A DNA stretch of 34,812 nt, taken from Bacteroidales bacterium (GTDB lineage: Bacteria > Bacteroidota > Bacteroidia > Bacteroidales > UBA932). Location of the stretch: contig JAFRPH010000039.1 in NCBI GenBank assembly GCA_017429205.1, positions 1 through 34,812 on the forward strand. The letters are read 5' to 3'. The notes beneath the pieces are model-generated. The model ran no database searches, was not told the DNA's origin, and was given only the letters and a program-made list of their open reading frames with translations. The position numbers were made by a program, and so were the translations under genes. Shown here in pieces: positions 26,401 to 32,925 of the stretch; within the stretch, counting starts at the first letter, position 1, and each line of letters begins with the position of its first letter.

Positions 26401-27078
26401 AAGGAGGCCGAATACGCGTACGTGGGCACGCATAGGCACGGCGCACGGGAGAATAAGGACCTCCCTTACGAGTTCACCTATCTGTTCAACATCGCGCTGG
26501 ACATCCCGGCCGGAGCGCGCAGCATCTCCCTGCCGGTCAACCGGAAGGTGATGGTCTTCGCGGCCACTGCCGTCCAGGACGACGTCAATACGGCCGCGCC
26601 GGTCTCCGACCTGCTCCGGTTCCCGCTGCCGGCGAGCCCCGAGCCCGAACTGGAGATCGGGCAGGCGAGCCTGCTCGCAGCCGCGACCCTTTCGGCCTCC
26701 AGCGGCCGCACGAACAACAACGAGGCGCCGGCCTTCGCCGTGGACGACAATCCCGAGACCAAGTGGTGCGACAACTCCGCCAAACCGGAGAAGTTCATCG
26801 CCTTCGACCTGGGCGGCGTCAAGACGCTGACGCGCTGGACGGTCCTGCACGCCGCCTCCGAATCGCAGTCCTATGTCACCAAGGCCTTCGCGATGCAGGT
26901 GCGCAATGCGGAGGACGAGCCGTGGCGGACCGTCGACGAGGTCGCGGGGAACCGCGACAACGAGACGGACCGCAAGCTGTCCGAGCCCGTCCGGGCCCGC
27001 TTCGTCCGCCTGAACATCACCCAGGGGGACCAGGTGGACACGAACATCTCCCGCATCTATGAATTTGGGGTGTATTGA
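23485..27078 (+). CDS. Secreted GH38 alpha-mannosidase with C-terminal F5/8-type (CBM32-like) domain
   Basis: GH38 enzymes are retaining zinc-dependent alpha-mannosidases. The 1197-residue protein starts with a signal peptide (about 1-22, ending GARAQ). The zinc-binding HLDSQWNW gives H36 and D38. The nucleophile is Asp149 in FLPDCFGFG, the local counterpart of the family's DPFG. A second histidine pair lies in HQFHDDLTGT (H365, H368). The middle and C-terminal beta-sandwich domains of GH38 follow. Residues about 1070-1197 form an F5/8 type C domain (AVDDNPETKWCDNSAKPEKFIAFDLGG to RFVRLNI), which should bind sugar. The ATG at 23485 was chosen over an upstream TTG because it starts the signal peptide. 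Its divergent position to the SusCD operon suggests that mannose-containing glycan is the target. Exact linkage preference is unknown. Confidence 0.93.
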   Translation: MSKLLKTGLALLLSLAALGARAQNDGAKAYLVSNAHLDSQWNWDVQTTISQYIPKTLFRNLTLIDKYPDYVFNCEAGIKYAWMKEYYPEDFERLREAVAAGRWHISGSSWEASDANVPSPESLTRNILMGQHFYQEEFGTVSTDIFLPDCFGFGLHLPAIAAHCGLIGFSTQKLQWRGANLPGTDSKVPFQFGLWRALDGNRIMVAANALSYGTRFHSEDLTNYEELTEHAALNPYHISYHYYGTGDTGGSPTLESVATVQAAIDRQRAGKEGAIHVVSATSDQLFKDFLPYDSHPELPVWDRELTMDVHGTGCYTSQAAMKRFNRLNEQLADAAERSAAAADWLGRVPYPQARLNEAWRRFLWHQFHDDLTGTSIPRAYEFSWNDEMISLRQFADVVETSVGAVASRLDTRVVGTPLVLYNPSGTPRREVVTVDAAEGRVFDARGQIVRAQRLSDGKLAFVAEVPSVGYAVYDLRKGNSSTARTSLKAGASSLENAVYSLRLDAHGDICSLVDKRNGRQLVAEGKAIRLALFTENESFQWPAWEILKKTVDGTPVAVDGDVRISVAENGPVVAALKVERSFGESHFTQYIRLYAGADEERIDIVNEVDWHGTNQLLKAEFPLTVSNPVARYDIGTGSLERPNNTPEQYEVYAQQWADLAEPDGSYGVAILNDCKYGWDKPADNVLRLTLLHTPKTRRSYAYQNRQDHGQHRFTYSIVAHAGDWWQGGVVRQAEALNQPVKAFTVPRHAGGLGRTFSFAEVRGEGVALRALKKAEDGSGYVVRFYELQGREARNVSVRFPAAVVAAKELNGNEAPVGPATAAGDELRFDVAPWGIKTFLVRLAPKADDPVKQAPLALPYGLYAATFNAFRADGNIDGTGHSYAAELLPASLVQKGVRFDLQDPSGPVAVRAGGQEIALPEGNWNKVYVLAASARGDTRTRFLVGGKAVDVTIPDYSGFVAQWGHTGHTEGFVKEAEYAYVGTHRHGARENKDLPYEFTYLFNIALDIPAGARSISLPVNRKVMVFAATAVQDDVNTAAPVSDLLRFPLPASPEPELEIGQASLLAAATLSASSGRTNNNEAPAFAVDDNPETKWCDNSAKPEKFIAFDLGGVKTLTRWTVLHAASESQSYVTKAFAMQVRNAEDEPWRTVDEVAGNRDNETDRKLSEPVRARFVRLNITQGDQVDTNISRIYEFGVY

Positions 27079-27101
27079 GGACAACGCGTCCATTTTATTC
27101 G

Positions 27102-27109
27102 TATCTTTG
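27102..27109 (+). promoter_or_regulatory. -7 element for the GlpT-type transporter
   Basis: TATCTTTG matches the consensus and lies 32 bases before the ATG at 27142, so the transporter can be transcribed separately from the alpha-mannosidase. Confidence 0.6.
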
Positions 27110-27141
27110 AGGACAACATTGGAACCTGAACTAGATTTGAT

Positions 27142-28536
27142 ATGCTGAAATTCCTGCAACAACCCGCCCATCTCCCGGAAGAGACCGGACCCGAGGCGGA
27201 TCAGAAGTACAAGAAACTCCGACTGCAAGTGTTCATCGGCGCCTTCATCGGCTACGCCGGCTTCTACCTCGTGCGGAAGAACCTGTCGATGGCCATCCCG
27301 GCGATGGCCCCGCTGGGCTTCGCCAAGACCGAGCTCGGCTTCGTGCTGGGCCTGAACGCGGCCGCCTACGCCCTCTCGAAGTTCCTGATGGGCAGCGTGT
27401 CGGACCGCTCCAACGCCCGCGTGTTCCTGCCCCTGGGCCTGGTCCTCACGGCCATCTCGATGTGCTTCATGATCGTCCCGATCCAGTTCATCGGCGCGGA
27501 GCACAAGGCCCTGGCCATCCTGGTGATGGGCATCCTGAACGCCCTCGTGGGCTGGTTCAACGGCATGGGCTGGCCCCCTTGCGGCCGCGTGATGACGCAC
27601 TGGTTCTCCGTGAGCGAACGGGGCACGATGATGTCCATCTGGAACTGCGCCCACAATGTAGGTGGCGCCCTCGTCGGCCCGATGGCCACCTACGGCGCGG
27701 CCTGGTTCGGCAGCTGGTTCTACGGCGCCCACACGGAGCTGTACTTCCTCATCGGCACCTTCGCGTTCCCGGCGGCCGTCGCCCTGTTCATCGCCCTCCT
27801 GGCCTATGTCCTGCTGCGCGACACGCCGCAGTCCTGCGGCCTCCCGTCCGTGGAGAAGTGGCGCAACGACTATCCCAAGAACTACTCCGAGAAGCAGGAG
27901 AAGGCCATCTCCACCAAGGAGATCTTCTTCAACCACGTCCTGAACAACAAGTTTCTGTGGTTCATCGCCCTGGCAAACGCCTTCGTCTATATGGTCCGCT
28001 ACGGGTGCCTGGACTGGGCGCCTACCATCCTCACGGAGAAGGGCATCGACCTCAAGAGCGCCGGCTGGGCCTACTTCGCCTACGAGTTTGCCGCCATCCC
28101 GGGCACCCTCCTGTGCGGCTGGCTGTCGGACAAGCTCTTCCAGGGCCGCCGCGCGCTGCCGACGATGATCTTCATGGCCCTCGTCGCGGTGTTCATCGGC
28201 CTGTACTGGGCCTTCATCGACAACCTCACCATCGTCATCATCGCCCTGATCGGCATCGGCTTCTTCATCTACGGGCCGGTGATGCTCATCGGCGTGCAGG
28301 CGCTGGACCTCGCCCCGAAGAACGCGGCCGGCACGGCTGCGGGCCTCACGGGCTTCTTCGGCTACTTCTTCGGCACTTTCATCCTGGCGAACTGGATCAT
28401 CGGCCTGGTCGCAGAGAAGGCGGGCTGGGGCGCGACCTTCACCCTGCTGCTCGCGGCCTGCTTCCTCGCCATCTTCTTCATGGGCCTCACCTACAAGGAG
28501 GAGCAGTACCTGGTGAAGAAGGAAAAGAAGGCGTAA
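27142..28536 (+). CDS. glpT: GlpT-type glycerol-3-phosphate (organophosphate):phosphate antiporter
   Basis: This is a 464-residue, twelve-helix inner-membrane protein of the OPA family in the major facilitator superfamily, exchanging organic phosphate for inorganic phosphate. Segments near-identical in pattern to E. coli GlpT include YLVRKNLSMAIPAM with R45, GWFNGMGWPPCGRVMTHWFS, IWNCAHNVGGALVGP, YGCLDWAPTIL next to R286, and ALDLAPKNAAGTAAGLTGFFGYFFG. R45 and R286 correspond to the phosphate-binding arginine pair. These features favour glycerol-3-phosphate over hexose-phosphate. It follows the alpha-mannosidase on the same strand but has its own promoter, so a role in the glycan locus is possible rather than shown. 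Confidence 0.88.
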   Translation: MLKFLQQPAHLPEETGPEADQKYKKLRLQVFIGAFIGYAGFYLVRKNLSMAIPAMAPLGFAKTELGFVLGLNAAAYALSKFLMGSVSDRSNARVFLPLGLVLTAISMCFMIVPIQFIGAEHKALAILVMGILNALVGWFNGMGWPPCGRVMTHWFSVSERGTMMSIWNCAHNVGGALVGPMATYGAAWFGSWFYGAHTELYFLIGTFAFPAAVALFIALLAYVLLRDTPQSCGLPSVEKWRNDYPKNYSEKQEKAISTKEIFFNHVLNNKFLWFIALANAFVYMVRYGCLDWAPTILTEKGIDLKSAGWAYFAYEFAAIPGTLLCGWLSDKLFQGRRALPTMIFMALVAVFIGLYWAFIDNLTIVIIALIGIGFFIYGPVMLIGVQALDLAPKNAAGTAAGLTGFFGYFFGTFILANWIIGLVAEKAGWGATFTLLLAACFLAIFFMGLTYKEEQYLVKKEKKA

Positions 28537-28557
28537 GACTGACACTTTGGCAGAGGA

Positions 28558-28589
28558 CTTGCCTCTGGCAGATAATTTGATTACCTTTG
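28558..28589 (+). promoter_or_regulatory. Promoter of grpE-dnaJ
   Basis: CTTG (28558-28561), a 20-base spacer and TACCTTTG (28582-28589) fit the vegetative consensus. The leader is about 48 bases. No CIRCE repeat or other heat-shock element was seen. Confidence 0.7.
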
Positions 28590-28643
28590 CGCGGCTTTAC
28601 CGGGGTTCCGGCGAGGCCGCGTTTGACATGAATTGACAGCACC

Positions 28644-29231
28644 ATGGCAGAAAAGAAGAAAAAAGATAATGAAAGCAAGGACCTCTCGAAGGTTCTCAAG
28701 GAAGTCGAAGAACTGAAGAAACAGGTCGAAGAGGCCGAGAAGAAGGCCGCGGAAGCCGAGGCCAAGGCGGCCGAGACGGAGGCCAAGATGGCCGAAGCCG
28801 ACGCCAAGGAGGCCGAGCGCAAGAACGAGTACCTCCGTCTGATGGCGGAGTTCGACACGTTCCGCCGCCGCACCGCCGAGGAGAAGCTGGAGCTGGTGAA
28901 ATCGGCCTCGGCCGACACCATCAAGGGCCTCCTCCCCGTGCTGGACGACTGCGAGATCGCCCTCTCCCAGCTGGAGAAGACCGAGGGCAACGAGGCGGCC
29001 ATCGAGGGCGTGCAGCTCATCTTCAACAAGCTGATGGGCTACCTGAAGACGAAAGGGCTGGAGCGGATCGAGGCCAAGGGCGAGGTGTTCGACACCGAGC
29101 TCCACGAGGCCGTCACCCTCTTCCCCGCCCCGTCCGAGGACCTCAAGGGCAAGGTCATCGACGTGGCCCAGACGGGCTACACCCTGGGCGGCAAGGTCCT
29201 TCGCTTCGCTAAAGTGATCGTGGGAGCATAA
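28644..29231 (+). CDS. grpE: GrpE nucleotide-exchange factor
   Basis: GrpE releases ADP from DnaK and so drives the Hsp70 cycle in the cytoplasm. The 195-residue product has a long Lys/Glu/Ala-rich coiled coil (about 10-65). The family core follows: [26 protein letters not shown] (about 69-94), [12 protein letters not shown], and the C-terminal beta domain with [43 protein letters not shown]. The ATG at 28644 is the only plausible start. dnaJ begins 4 bases after its stop. dnaK is not adjacent, as is usual in this phylum. Confidence 0.97.
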   Translation: MAEKKKKDNESKDLSKVLKEVEELKKQVEEAEKKAAEAEAKAAETEAKMAEADAKEAERKNEYLRLMAEFDTFRRRTAEEKLELVKSASADTIKGLLPVLDDCEIALSQLEKTEGNEAAIEGVQLIFNKLMGYLKTKGLERIEAKGEVFDTELHEAVTLFPAPSEDLKGKVIDVAQTGYTLGGKVLRFAKVIVGA

Positions 29232-29235
29232 CGAT

Positions 29236-30420
29236 ATGGCACAGAAAAGAGACTACTACGAGGTATTGGGCGTGACCAAGTCGGCGTCGGCCGACGAGAT
29301 CAAGGCCGCATACCGCAAACTGGCGCTGAAATGGCACCCGGACCGCTGGGTGAACGCCTCCGACGCGGAGAAGAAGACCGCCGAGGAGAACTTCAAGGAG
29401 GCGGCCGAAGCGTATTCGGTGCTCAGCGACCCCGACAAGAAGGCGCGCTACGACCAGTTCGGCTTCGCCGGCGACCAGATGGGCGGCGGCGGTGGCTTCG
29501 ACTTCGGCGGCTTCGACCTGAACGACATCCTCCGGAACGTGTTCGGCGGCAGCTTCAACTTCGGGGGCGGCGGCTTCGACTTCGGCTTCGGCGGCGGCTC
29601 GCAGGGCCAGTCCCAAACCCGCACCTACCGCGGCCGGGACATCCGCACGAGCGTCAAGCTCACCCTGGAGGAGATCGCCACCGGCTGCGAGAAGGAAGTG
29701 ACCATCGAGCGCAACCGCCCCTGCCCCGACTGCGGCGGCAAGGGAACCAAGAACGCTTCCGATGTCAAGACCTGCCCGAACTGCAACGGCCGCGGCCAGA
29801 CCCAGCGCGTGGTGAACAGCCTCTTCGGCCGGACCGTCGCCCTCGAAACCTGCCCGCAGTGCGGCGGTGAAGGCAAGGTCATCACCAATCCCTGCCGGCG
29901 CTGCAACGGCACAGGCCTGGAGCGCCGCCGCGAGACGGTGCGGGTGAAGATCCCCGCCGGCGTCGAGGAAGGCATGCAGGTGACCGTGCGCGGCGAAGGC
30001 CACTCCGCCATGCACGGAGGCACGAACGGCGACCTGCTCGTCGTCATCAAGGAGGAGACGCACTCCAACCTCCGCCGCGATGGGAACAACCTGTTCTACA
30101 CGCGGATCATCTCCGTGATGGACGCGATGCTGGGCTGCGAGCTTTCCGTCCCCTGCCTGGACGGCAGCTACAAAGTGAAACTGGACCCGGGCACCCAGTC
30201 CGGCACGGTCATCAAGCTCCGCGGCAAGGGCCTCCCTTCCGTCCAGGGCTATGGCCGCGGCACGGGCGACCTGTACGTGAAGATCCTGGTCTGGATTCCG
30301 CGCAAACTCTCCCGCTCGGAGAAGGAAATGATGGAGTCCATCCGGAACAATACCACCTTCACCCCCGACCTCAGCCGGGACGACAAGGCGATTTTTGACA
30401 AGGAAAAGAATATTTTCTAA
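29236..30420 (+). CDS. dnaJ: Chaperone DnaJ (Hsp40)
   Basis: DnaJ delivers unfolded clients to DnaK and stimulates its ATPase. All class I domains are present in the 394 residues: J domain (1-75) with the HPD motif at 34-36, a Gly/Phe-rich linker (about 80-125), four zinc-binding repeats ([32 protein letters not shown]; about 155-235), and the substrate-binding C-terminal domains. It is transcribed with grpE. The next gene has its own promoter starting directly after the dnaJ stop. Confidence 0.98.
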   Translation: MAQKRDYYEVLGVTKSASADEIKAAYRKLALKWHPDRWVNASDAEKKTAEENFKEAAEAYSVLSDPDKKARYDQFGFAGDQMGGGGGFDFGGFDLNDILRNVFGGSFNFGGGGFDFGFGGGSQGQSQTRTYRGRDIRTSVKLTLEEIATGCEKEVTIERNRPCPDCGGKGTKNASDVKTCPNCNGRGQTQRVVNSLFGRTVALETCPQCGGEGKVITNPCRRCNGTGLERRRETVRVKIPAGVEEGMQVTVRGEGHSAMHGGTNGDLLVVIKEETHSNLRRDGNNLFYTRIISVMDAMLGCELSVPCLDGSYKVKLDPGTQSGTVIKLRGKGLPSVQGYGRGTGDLYVKILVWIPRKLSRSEKEMMESIRNNTTFTPDLSRDDKAIFDKEKNIF

Positions 30421-30426
30421 AAAATA

Positions 30427-30458
30427 TTTGCTGAATCCAAAAAAACTTTCTACATTTG
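30427..30458 (+). promoter_or_regulatory. Promoter of rplS
   Basis: TTTG (30427-30430), a 20-base spacer and TACATTTG (30451-30458) are a perfect match to the Bacteroidota consensus, as expected for a ribosomal protein gene. Confidence 0.85.
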
Positions 30459-30464
30459 CAGTCC

Positions 30465-30529
30465 CAAAACGGAGCAACCTCTTGCCCAGGAGTTGAACGG
30501 CAACGTTGCAAGCAAGGAGAATTGAAAAA
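30465..30529 (+). promoter_or_regulatory. Structured leader of rplS
   Basis: The 65-base leader contains the perfect palindrome GCAACGTTGC (30500-30509) and a CAACCTC / GAGTTG hairpin with one bulge. This could be an autoregulatory ribosomal-protein leader, but no known family is recognised. Confidence 0.3.
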
Positions 30530-30904
30530 ATGGATTTGATTAAAGTAGCAGAGCAGGCTTTTGCTGGTGGCAAGGCCGCTGAATTCCCGGAGTTCAAGGC
30601 TGGTGACACGATCACCGTGACCTACCGGATCAAAGAAGGAGACAAGGAGCGCGACCAGAAATTCCGCGGTGTCGTCATCCAGATGAAGGGCGCGGATCCT
30701 TTCACCAAGACCTTTACCGTCCGCAAAGTTTCCGGCGGTATCGGTGTTGAGAGAATCTTCCCGTTCCAGTCCCCGTTCATTGACAGCATCGAAGTGAACA
30801 AGTACGGTAAAGTGCGTCGCGCACGCATCTTCTACCTCCGCGACCTGACCGGTAAGAAGGCCCGCATCAAGGAAAGAGTCTACAAAGCTACTGAAAACGA
30901 ATAA
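30530..30904 (+). CDS. rplS: 50S ribosomal protein L19
   Basis: L19 sits at the interface between the ribosomal subunits. The 124-residue product contains the family segments [58 protein letters not shown], and [21 protein letters not shown]. The ATG at 30530 gives [11 protein letters not shown]; an upstream TTG at 30506 is rejected because it lies inside the leader. tRNA-Arg begins 14 bases after the stop and is probably co-transcribed. Confidence 0.97.
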   Translation: MDLIKVAEQAFAGGKAAEFPEFKAGDTITVTYRIKEGDKERDQKFRGVVIQMKGADPFTKTFTVRKVSGGIGVERIFPFQSPFIDSIEVNKYGKVRRARIFYLRDLTGKKARIKERVYKATENE

Positions 30905-30918
30905 GCCGCAAGGCATCT

Positions 30919-30992
30919 GGCTCCATAGCTCAATTGAATAGAGCATTTGACTACGGATCAAAAGGTTACAGGTTTGAGTCCTGTTGGAGTCA
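30919..30992 (+). tRNA. tRNA-Arg(ACG)
   Basis: It folds as a full cloverleaf: acceptor GGCTCCA/TGGAGTC, D stem GCTC/GAGC, anticodon stem TTTGA/TCAAA with loop CTACGGA (anticodon ACG, which would be edited to ICG to read CGN codons), variable AGGTT, T arm ACAGG-TTTGAGT-CCTGT, discriminator A. CCA is not encoded. Its 3' side borders the accessory island. Confidence 0.94.
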
Positions 30993-30998
30993 CTGAGA

Positions 30999-31036
30999 AA
31001 CCCCGTTGGAGATATCTCCAGCGGGGTTTTTCTTTT
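30999..31036 (+). terminator. Strong terminator after tRNA-Arg
   Basis: The arms AACCCCGTTGGAGAT and ATCTCCAGCGGGGTT pair over 15 positions with one G-T, followed by TTTCTTTTT. It ends the rplS-tRNA transcript. Confidence 0.92.
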
Positions 31037-31040
31037 TAAA

Positions 31041-31059
31041 TTAACCACAACTTAACCAC
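31041..31059. repeat. TTAACCAC direct repeats, 11-bp period, next to tRNA-Arg
   Basis: TTAACCAC occurs at 31041-31048 and 31052-31059, about one helical turn apart, just after the tRNA terminator. This spacing suits integrase arm-type sites or another DNA-binding protein. An attachment site is inferred only. Confidence 0.35.
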
Positions 31060-31113
31060 CAAATCCGGGAGAGGCTATTGCAAATGGTTGCACAATCCCT
31101 GTTAGGAGACCTA

Positions 31114-32058
31114 TCATCGCAGTGATGTTTTGAACCTGCGGGGCCACATGGCCTCGACCGAGAGCATGGTCCGGGCGACTTCGTGACCTTTGAGAGCCAA
31201 GTCCTTGAGGGGCGTATCCATCGGGAAGCCGGCCTCTCGGAGCATCAGGGCCTGCTCTTGATAGACCAGGACGCCATAGGTATCGCGAAGGATTCGATCG
31301 GCAGTGTTGTTCCCAAGTGAAGGAATCTCGTCCGGATTCAGTTTGCGGCGGAGAATCTCCGGGAAAAGGCCGATGCGGCCGGGATAATAGAGCGCTCTCA
31401 GGAGTGCAAGGTCGGACATCGATTCCGGGCCGAAATCCGTGAGCCATTCACGCATCTTGTCGGACTCGAACCAGATGGAACCGTCCGTGGAGCCCCGGCC
31501 GAATTGACACAGGGCGGCTTCGTCCAGTCTGTGCCAGCCATCCTTGATGGTCTCCTTGAAACGGTCAAGTTCGGCATATTCAATAATACGGAGCCGGAAA
31601 GACCCATTCAGGTGCCCTGCCATGAAAGTGATTTGGAAGTAGCCGGGGCCGATCTCATTGATGATCTCGTCACGATTCTGCAGAACTCTTTCGGCTATTC
31701 CAATTCCACCGATGCCGGTTTCAAGAACCAGGTCGGTGTCGAAGTTGAAAGATTGAAGGAAGCGGGAGAAAGGCAGGTCCCATTCTACGGGATTGACCCG
31801 TGTCACGCCCGCCAGGTAGAGAAGGAAGGAACTGGTGAGGAAGCCATAGCCCGGACTTGTTACGATGCCTGCGGAGCGTACTTTGACCATCACGTCGGAC
31901 AGGAGTTTGATGAAGGCCCAGCGATCCGGGTCAGCATCGGCCCAGTCGAGTTCATCGGAGAGGCGCGCCTGGAGAGCCTCCTTGGTGACCGGAGCCATGC
32001 AGTTGGCCTTAGTCGTTTCCAGGGCGCGTTTGATTTTTGCGAGTAATTGTTTATTCAT
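31114..32058 (-). CDS. Miniature DnaE-like protein (palm/finger segments of DNA polymerase III alpha)
   Basis: The 314-residue frame is intact but covers only part of a DnaE polymerase core. TSPGYGFLTSSFLLYLAGVT then NPVEWDLPFSRFL (residues 67-101) resembles the GPGRGSAAGSLVAYLLGIT...FERFL part of DnaE. FDTD at 106-109 falls where DnaE has its catalytic PDIDIDF. SIWFESDKMREWLTDFGPES then ALLRALYYPG (194-227) resembles the IFQFES..M...L and AL.RPG part, and YGVLVYQEQALML (261-273) the finger motif YGVLVYQEQVM. The PHP, tau-binding and OB parts are absent, and the third catalytic Asp region is not recognisable. It could be a degenerate remnant, but there are no stops across 945 bases. It is transcribed towards tRNA-Arg. 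Function unknown. Confidence 0.7.
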   Translation of the reverse strand: MNKQLLAKIKRALETTKANCMAPVTKEALQARLSDELDWADADPDRWAFIKLLSDVMVKVRSAGIVTSPGYGFLTSSFLLYLAGVTRVNPVEWDLPFSRFLQSFNFDTDLVLETGIGGIGIAERVLQNRDEIINEIGPGYFQITFMAGHLNGSFRLRIIEYAELDRFKETIKDGWHRLDEAALCQFGRGSTDGSIWFESDKMREWLTDFGPESMSDLALLRALYYPGRIGLFPEILRRKLNPDEIPSLGNNTADRILRDTYGVLVYQEQALMLREAGFPMDTPLKDLALKGHEVARTMLSVEAMWPRRFKTSLR

Positions 32059-32094
32059 CTGTGAAACTTTGTTTTATTGGTTTTCGTATATAGT

Positions 32095-32118
32095 GCGGCC
32101 CATGGTACCGGGGGCCGC
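32095..32118 (-). other. GC-rich stem-loop upstream of the DnaE-like gene
   Basis: GCGGCCC and GGGCCGC are perfect 7-bp arms around a 10-base loop, 37 bases upstream of the DnaE-like start. The rest of the 279-base gap (32059-32337) holds a small CTCCT/AGGAG hairpin at 32161-32174, the dyad at 32191, and the promoter of the next gene; I see no gene in it. Confidence 0.45.
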
Positions 32119-32190
32119 AGCTTTCAGGGGTATCAGACTTGTCAAAGACTCTCGGGCAACCTCCTCGTCAGGAGAAGTTACAATTTCTTA

Positions 32191-32202
32191 ATACGAAGTC
32201 GT
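32191..32202. repeat. Dyad TACGA-AG-TCGTA, inverted partner at 33664
   Basis: TACGAAGTCGTA is a 5-bp dyad with a 2-base spacer. TGCGACTTCGTA (33664-33675) is a one-mismatch version in the opposite orientation, and 12 bases (AATACGAAGTCG and its complement) are shared exactly. The pair brackets the DUF1653-fusion and PD-(D/E)XK genes. Confidence 0.4.
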
Positions 32203-32291
32203 AAAGTAGCAAGCCGCTAATTTTGGCTCATAATTGCACTTGGGGAGGAGAATCTTTAACGAAATCCTCATCGTGAGTCATTCTACAGCGC

Positions 32292-32322
32292 TTGCAAAAA
32301 CGCCAACGATTTCATACATTTG
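32292..32322 (+). promoter_or_regulatory. Promoter of the arm-DUF1653 fusion gene
   Basis: TTGC (32292-32295), a 19-base spacer and TACATTTG (32315-32322) match the Bacteroidota pattern. The ATG at 32338 follows after a leader of about 10 bases. Confidence 0.65.
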
Positions 32323-32337
32323 CGAAAACCACTTATT

Positions 32338-32925
32338 ATGCCCCTGAAATTCTACCTGGACAAGCGCAAGAACAAGTACGGCGAATCCCCCATCAGGCTC
32401 GTCTGGTCCTTCAACGGCGACCGGTACCAGACCACCATGGGCTTCAGCGTCCCGCCCAAGGCTTGGGATGACGTCGCCAAGCGTGTAACCCCCGCCGAAT
32501 ACAATCACAAGAACACCCCCTCCACTACCATCAATGCTTTCATCGAAGCAACCGAGAAGGCAGTGAATCGCCTGGAGAACTATGCCCGTGTCCAGAACGC
32601 CACCCTCACCAAACCCATCGTCAAGAAAGTAATTGCCGATGTCCTCTCCGCCGGCGGCACCTACCCCTCCCCCAAGGAATCACTATGGATGAAAATGCTC
32701 AGTGAAAGACGCTTGAATACCGATCGCTACTTTGAGCACTTCAAGGGAGGAAGATACAAACTCATCGGTTTCGGCAAGGATTCCGAGACGCTGGAGGATG
32801 TGGTTATCTATCAGGCGCTGTACGGCGACAACCAGATTTGGGTACGTCCGTATACAATCTTTTTTAGTAAGGTGACTCTGCCAGATGGGACAGAGATGGA
32901 AAGATTTAAAGAAATAACTCTATGA
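32338..32925 (+). CDS. Integrase arm-binding domain fused to DUF1653
   Basis: The 195-residue protein starts like the arm-DNA-binding domain of Bacteroidota tyrosine recombinases (FYLDKRKNKYGESPIRLVW, GFSVPPKAWDD, then a helical SAM-like stretch to about residue 100). It contains no catalytic R-HxxR-Y domain. Residues about 120-195 are instead a DUF1653 domain: FEHFKGGRYKLIGFGKDSETLEDVVIYQALYGDNQIWVRPYTIFF. DUF1653 is a small family of unknown function, usually a stand-alone protein. The ATG at 32338 is preferred to a TTG at 32320 inside the promoter. The stop overlaps the next start (ATGA), so the two are coupled. The base composition of the first two thirds is host-like, whereas the end is more AT-rich. 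Confidence 0.72.
   Translation: MPLKFYLDKRKNKYGESPIRLVWSFNGDRYQTTMGFSVPPKAWDDVAKRVTPAEYNHKNTPSTTINAFIEATEKAVNRLENYARVQNATLTKPIVKKVIADVLSAGGTYPSPKESLWMKMLSERRLNTDRYFEHFKGGRYKLIGFGKDSETLEDVVIYQALYGDNQIWVRPYTIFFSKVTLPDGTEMERFKEITL

Noticed and set aside
23479..28545. A 1688-codon open frame on the minus strand opposite the alpha-mannosidase and GlpT genes
   Set aside because: It spans two well-supported genes and their promoters, has no domain signature, and comes from the same GC-driven lack of stops.
28546..28572. Hairpin GGCAGAGG / CCTCTGGC after the GlpT gene as a terminator
   Set aside because: The stem has an internal mismatch and no T-run follows; it also overlaps the grpE promoter.
28591..28620. 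GCGGC...GCCGC two-tier hairpin in the grpE leader as an RNA thermometer
   Set aside because: Its left arm coincides with the expected transcription start and the structure does not reach the start codon at 28644.
31865..32191. Plus-strand 108-codon frame opposite the start of the DnaE-like gene as a small antisense gene
   Set aside because: It starts inside the DnaE-like coding region, has no promoter or recognisable motif, and fits a shadow frame.
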